Source: Bacteroidales bacterium (lineage in GTDB: Bacteria > Bacteroidota > Bacteroidia > Bacteroidales > VadinHA17). Taken from it: a stretch of 16,234 bases of DNA. The translations under genes and the position numbers were made by a program. This document shows positions 15,614 to 16,234 of this stretch, piece by piece (the first letter of the stretch is position 1; the number at the start of each line of letters is the position of its first letter). The notes under the pieces were generated by a model that worked only from the letters and a program-made list of their open reading frames with translations, did no database searches and had not been told where the DNA came from. The DNA lies in assembly GCA_003501665.1 (NCBI GenBank), contig DNOQ01000238.1:1-16234 (forward strand), in the 5' to 3' direction.

Positions 15614-16234
15614 TTATTGAATATTTGCTTCTAATGTTGATGTATCTATTTTCAGAAATCTGCCTGTGGTCTGATAAATCCTTCTGACATCCCTTGAATA
15701 TTTACTGGAGGGAAACTCTTCCATAAAGGAATAATAATCATCAAGTGTGTCCTGGTACCTCTCCTTCTGTTTGTCGGGCATGGAGTTTTCAGCATACAGG
15801 AAGAGTGAATTGAGCTTAAGATACATCATCTCCTCCCTGTATTTTGTGTCAGCATATTCTTTCAGGCTGTTATTAAGCGCAACTATTGCGGATTTGTATG
15901 CCTGCATATCATAATAAAGCTTTGCACTCAAATATGATTTCTCAACCAGCCTCTCCTGGAGCTCTTTTATAAGCTTACGACATTCTTCTACCCTTTCACT
16001 GTAATGGTATTTGTTTATGAAGTAACTGAAACCTTCAATGGCAGCTCTTGTATTTTCCTGATCAAGTTCCGGCCTGGGTGACATATTATAATCACACATG
16101 GCAGCCATGAAGGCGGCTTCTTCAGCATATTTCCCGTAGGAATACTGATCGAGGTAAGCTTTGAAATAGCTGCTTGCGGAAAAATAATCCTTCATTTTGT
16201 AAAAGCTTTGTGCATTCATCCAGTTAAGGTCTTC
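15614..16234 (-). CDS. bamD: Outer-membrane assembly lipoprotein BamD (YfiO family), 5' end cut off by window edge
   Basis: The visible 206 residues run off the right edge; five codons (EDLNW) precede the first methionine at 16219, so that ATG is not the start. The sequence is a series of TPR-type helical hairpins: NAQSFYKMKDYFSASSYFKA, then LDQYSYGKYAEEAAFMAAMC, FSYFINKYHYSERVEECRKL, SYLSAKLYYDMQAYKSAIVA and YYSFMEEFPSSKYSRDVRRI. This pattern is BamD, a lipoprotein that works with BamA to insert outer-membrane barrels. The missing part should include the signal peptide and lipid-attachment cysteine. It leads the visible part of the operon with rpoZ, coaBC, the PorD-like gene and recN; the promoter must lie outside the window. 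Confidence 0.9.
   Translation of the reverse strand, partial: EDLNWMNAQSFYKMKDYFSASSYFKAYLDQYSYGKYAEEAAFMAAMCDYNMSPRPELDQENTRAAIEGFSYFINKYHYSERVEECRKLIKELQERLVEKSYLSAKLYYDMQAYKSAIVALNNSLKEYADTKYREEMMYLKLNSLFLYAENSMPDKQKERYQDTLDDYYSFMEEFPSSKYSRDVRRIYQTTGRFLKIDTSTLEANIQ

Overview
The window looks like chromosomal DNA from a member of the Bacteroidota, probably a Bacteroidales-type anaerobe or facultative anaerobe. Three things point there: two tandem SusC-type TonB-dependent receptors with a SusD lipoprotein, the Bacteroidota housekeeping order bamD-rpoZ-coaBC-DUF4835(PorD)-recN, and promoter-like sequences of the phylum's TAnnTTTG type with little Shine-Dalgarno signal. No tRNA, rRNA, CRISPR array, transposase or phage gene was seen.

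Layout from left to right. Positions 1-1888 (minus) hold the first 629 residues of a SusC-family receptor that runs off the left edge. A 237-base gap follows, with a good promoter for that receptor and a hairpin terminator for the next unit. Positions 2126-6763 (minus) are a complete susC-susD pair. Positions 6860-9848 (minus) are two histidine-degradation genes: a fused formimidotransferase-cyclodeaminase and hutI. The hutI C-terminus runs through a GC-rich inverted repeat. A 234-base divergent intergenic region (9849-10082) is largely made of repeats. Positions 10083-11423 (plus) encode an Omp85-type outer-membrane barrel without POTRA domains, convergent with recN. Positions 11448-16234 (minus) are a tight operon read bamD, rpoZ, coaC/coaB, porD-like, recN.

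How the genes fit together. HutI and the fused FtcD-FchA perform the imidazolonepropionate step and the formimidoglutamate-to-methenyl-THF steps of histidine breakdown; hutH and hutU are not in the window. The SusCD pair is an outer-membrane importer of unknown substrate lying only 96 bases downstream of ftcD on the same strand, so read-through is possible but unproven. The bamD operon combines outer-membrane assembly (BamD), transcription (RpoZ), coenzyme A synthesis (CoaBC), a protein family linked to type IX secretion, and DNA repair (RecN).

The most interesting point is coaBC. It is split into two frames at A-rich slippery sequence: an A10 run, and an in-frame A AAA AAA heptamer one codon before the UGA stop, with a possible downstream stem-loop. 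A -1 shift at the heptamer would restore a normal 402-residue CoaBC. This is either a recoding or slippage site, or a homopolymer error; the sequence alone cannot decide. The repeats around hutI are the second point of interest. I see no convincing wholly novel multi-gene system here.
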